A stretch of DNA of 12,832 nucleotides. It comes from an uncultured Mucilaginibacter sp. (lineage in GTDB: Bacteria; Bacteroidota; Bacteroidia; Sphingobacteriales; Sphingobacteriaceae). Below the pieces are notes generated by a model, which saw only the letters and a list, made by a program, of their open reading frames with translations, did no database searches and was not told the origin of the DNA. Both the position numbers and the translations under genes were made by a program. Location: NCBI GenBank assembly GCA_903885865.1, contig CAISKH010000336.1, forward strand, positions 1-12,832. Reading direction: 5' to 3'. Positions within the stretch are counted from its first letter, which is position 1. The number at the start of each line of letters is the position of its first letter. Below are positions 12,575 to 12,832 of this stretch, piece after piece.

Positions 12575-12832
12575 ATGAAAAAAATACTTTTTATACTGCT
12601 GATCTTTATAAACTTTGCTGCAAAAGCGCAACAAACCTACTCCATCAACGGTACGGTAAGCGACGGGAAGGGCGTGACATTGCCCGGCGCTACGGTTTTT
12701 ATTACTAATTCAAAGTATATACAGGCTACCAATAACGAAGGGAAATTCAGCTTTAACAATATTACGCCCGGAACTTATGAAGTGGTTGTTAAGCTGCTCG
12801 GTTTTGAGCCTGATATACAAAGTGTTACTATC
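12575..12832 (+). CDS. Secreted carboxypeptidase-regulatory-like domain protein, copy B (partial, C-terminus off window)
   Basis: This is the tandem paralogue of the preceding gene, cut by the right edge after 86 codons. It starts at the ATG at 12575, 17 bp after the stop of copy A and without a terminator between, so the two are likely co-transcribed. The visible protein has a signal peptide (MKKILFILLIFINFAAKA|QQ) and the CarboxypepD_reg-like domain (YSINGTVSDGKG, LPGATVFI, NNEGKFSFNN, GTYEVVVKLLGFEPDIQ). Aligned without gaps to copy A, I count 63 identical residues of 86. Copy B keeps the canonical VKLLGFEP end that copy A has lost. The downstream domain cannot be seen, so whether the whole gene is duplicated is unknown. 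Confidence 0.88.
   Translation, partial: MKKILFILLIFINFAAKAQQTYSINGTVSDGKGVTLPGATVFITNSKYIQATNNEGKFSFNNITPGTYEVVVKLLGFEPDIQSVTI

Noticed and set aside
1..12832. CRISPR arrays, tRNA or rRNA genes, insertion sequences, integrases or phage genes
   Set aside because: I saw no regular long direct repeats with spacers, no cloverleaf-like sequences, and no transposase or integrase motifs on either strand.

Overview
The window looks like chromosomal DNA from a Bacteroidota member of the Sphingobacteriaceae type (Mucilaginibacter or Pedobacter-like). This rests on protein style: carboxypeptidase-regulatory-domain secreted proteins, a DUF255/thioredoxin protein, and an M1 peptidase with a GMEYP motif. 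It also rests on weak or absent Shine-Dalgarno sequences and on TAnnTTTG-type -7 promoter boxes. The genus is an inference from memory of protein families; no search was run.

Region 1 (1-3009, minus strand) is a compact sugar-catabolic operon. A Gfo/Idh/MocA oxidoreductase comes first, then a TIM-barrel sugar isomerase/epimerase 6 bp downstream, then an MFS sugar-type transporter that runs off the left edge. A perfect 14-bp palindrome with a central CG, typical of LacI-family operators, lies 34-47 bp upstream of the first gene. The likely logic is uptake, oxidation and isomerisation of an unidentified sugar or sugar derivative.

Region 2 (3256-8047) is housekeeping-like. A membrane acyl-lipid/acyl-CoA desaturase (minus) has its own strong terminator. 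A divergently transcribed secreted protein of unknown role (plus) combines MORN-like repeats with a TonB-C-like end. It converges, with only 2 bp between stop codons, on a SlyD-type FKBP prolyl isomerase (minus), which lies downstream of a large thioredoxin-fold DUF255 (YyaL/SPATA20-like) protein (minus). The DUF255 gene carries a small segment, encoding two adjacent hairpins, that looks like an in-frame repeat insertion.

Region 3 (8048-9187) is an AT-rich toxin-antitoxin islet. A complete higBA module (plus) has a good promoter and a candidate operator. It converges tail to tail, 3 bp apart, on a second module (minus) made of an intact small antitoxin and a 53-residue ParE/RelE-like toxin. 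That toxin keeps the amino- and carboxy-terminal ends of its family but has lost the middle, so it is probably a dead toxin beside a surviving antitoxin.

Region 4 (9188-12832, plus strand) encodes exported proteins. An M1-family zinc metallopeptidase with its own terminator is followed by two tandem paralogous secreted proteins with an N-terminal carboxypeptidase-regulatory-like beta-sandwich domain. The second is cut by the right edge.

There are no rRNA, tRNA, CRISPR or recognisable insertion sequences. The most unusual parts are the double TA islet with the internally deleted toxin, the hairpin insertion in the DUF255 gene, and the putative LacI operator.
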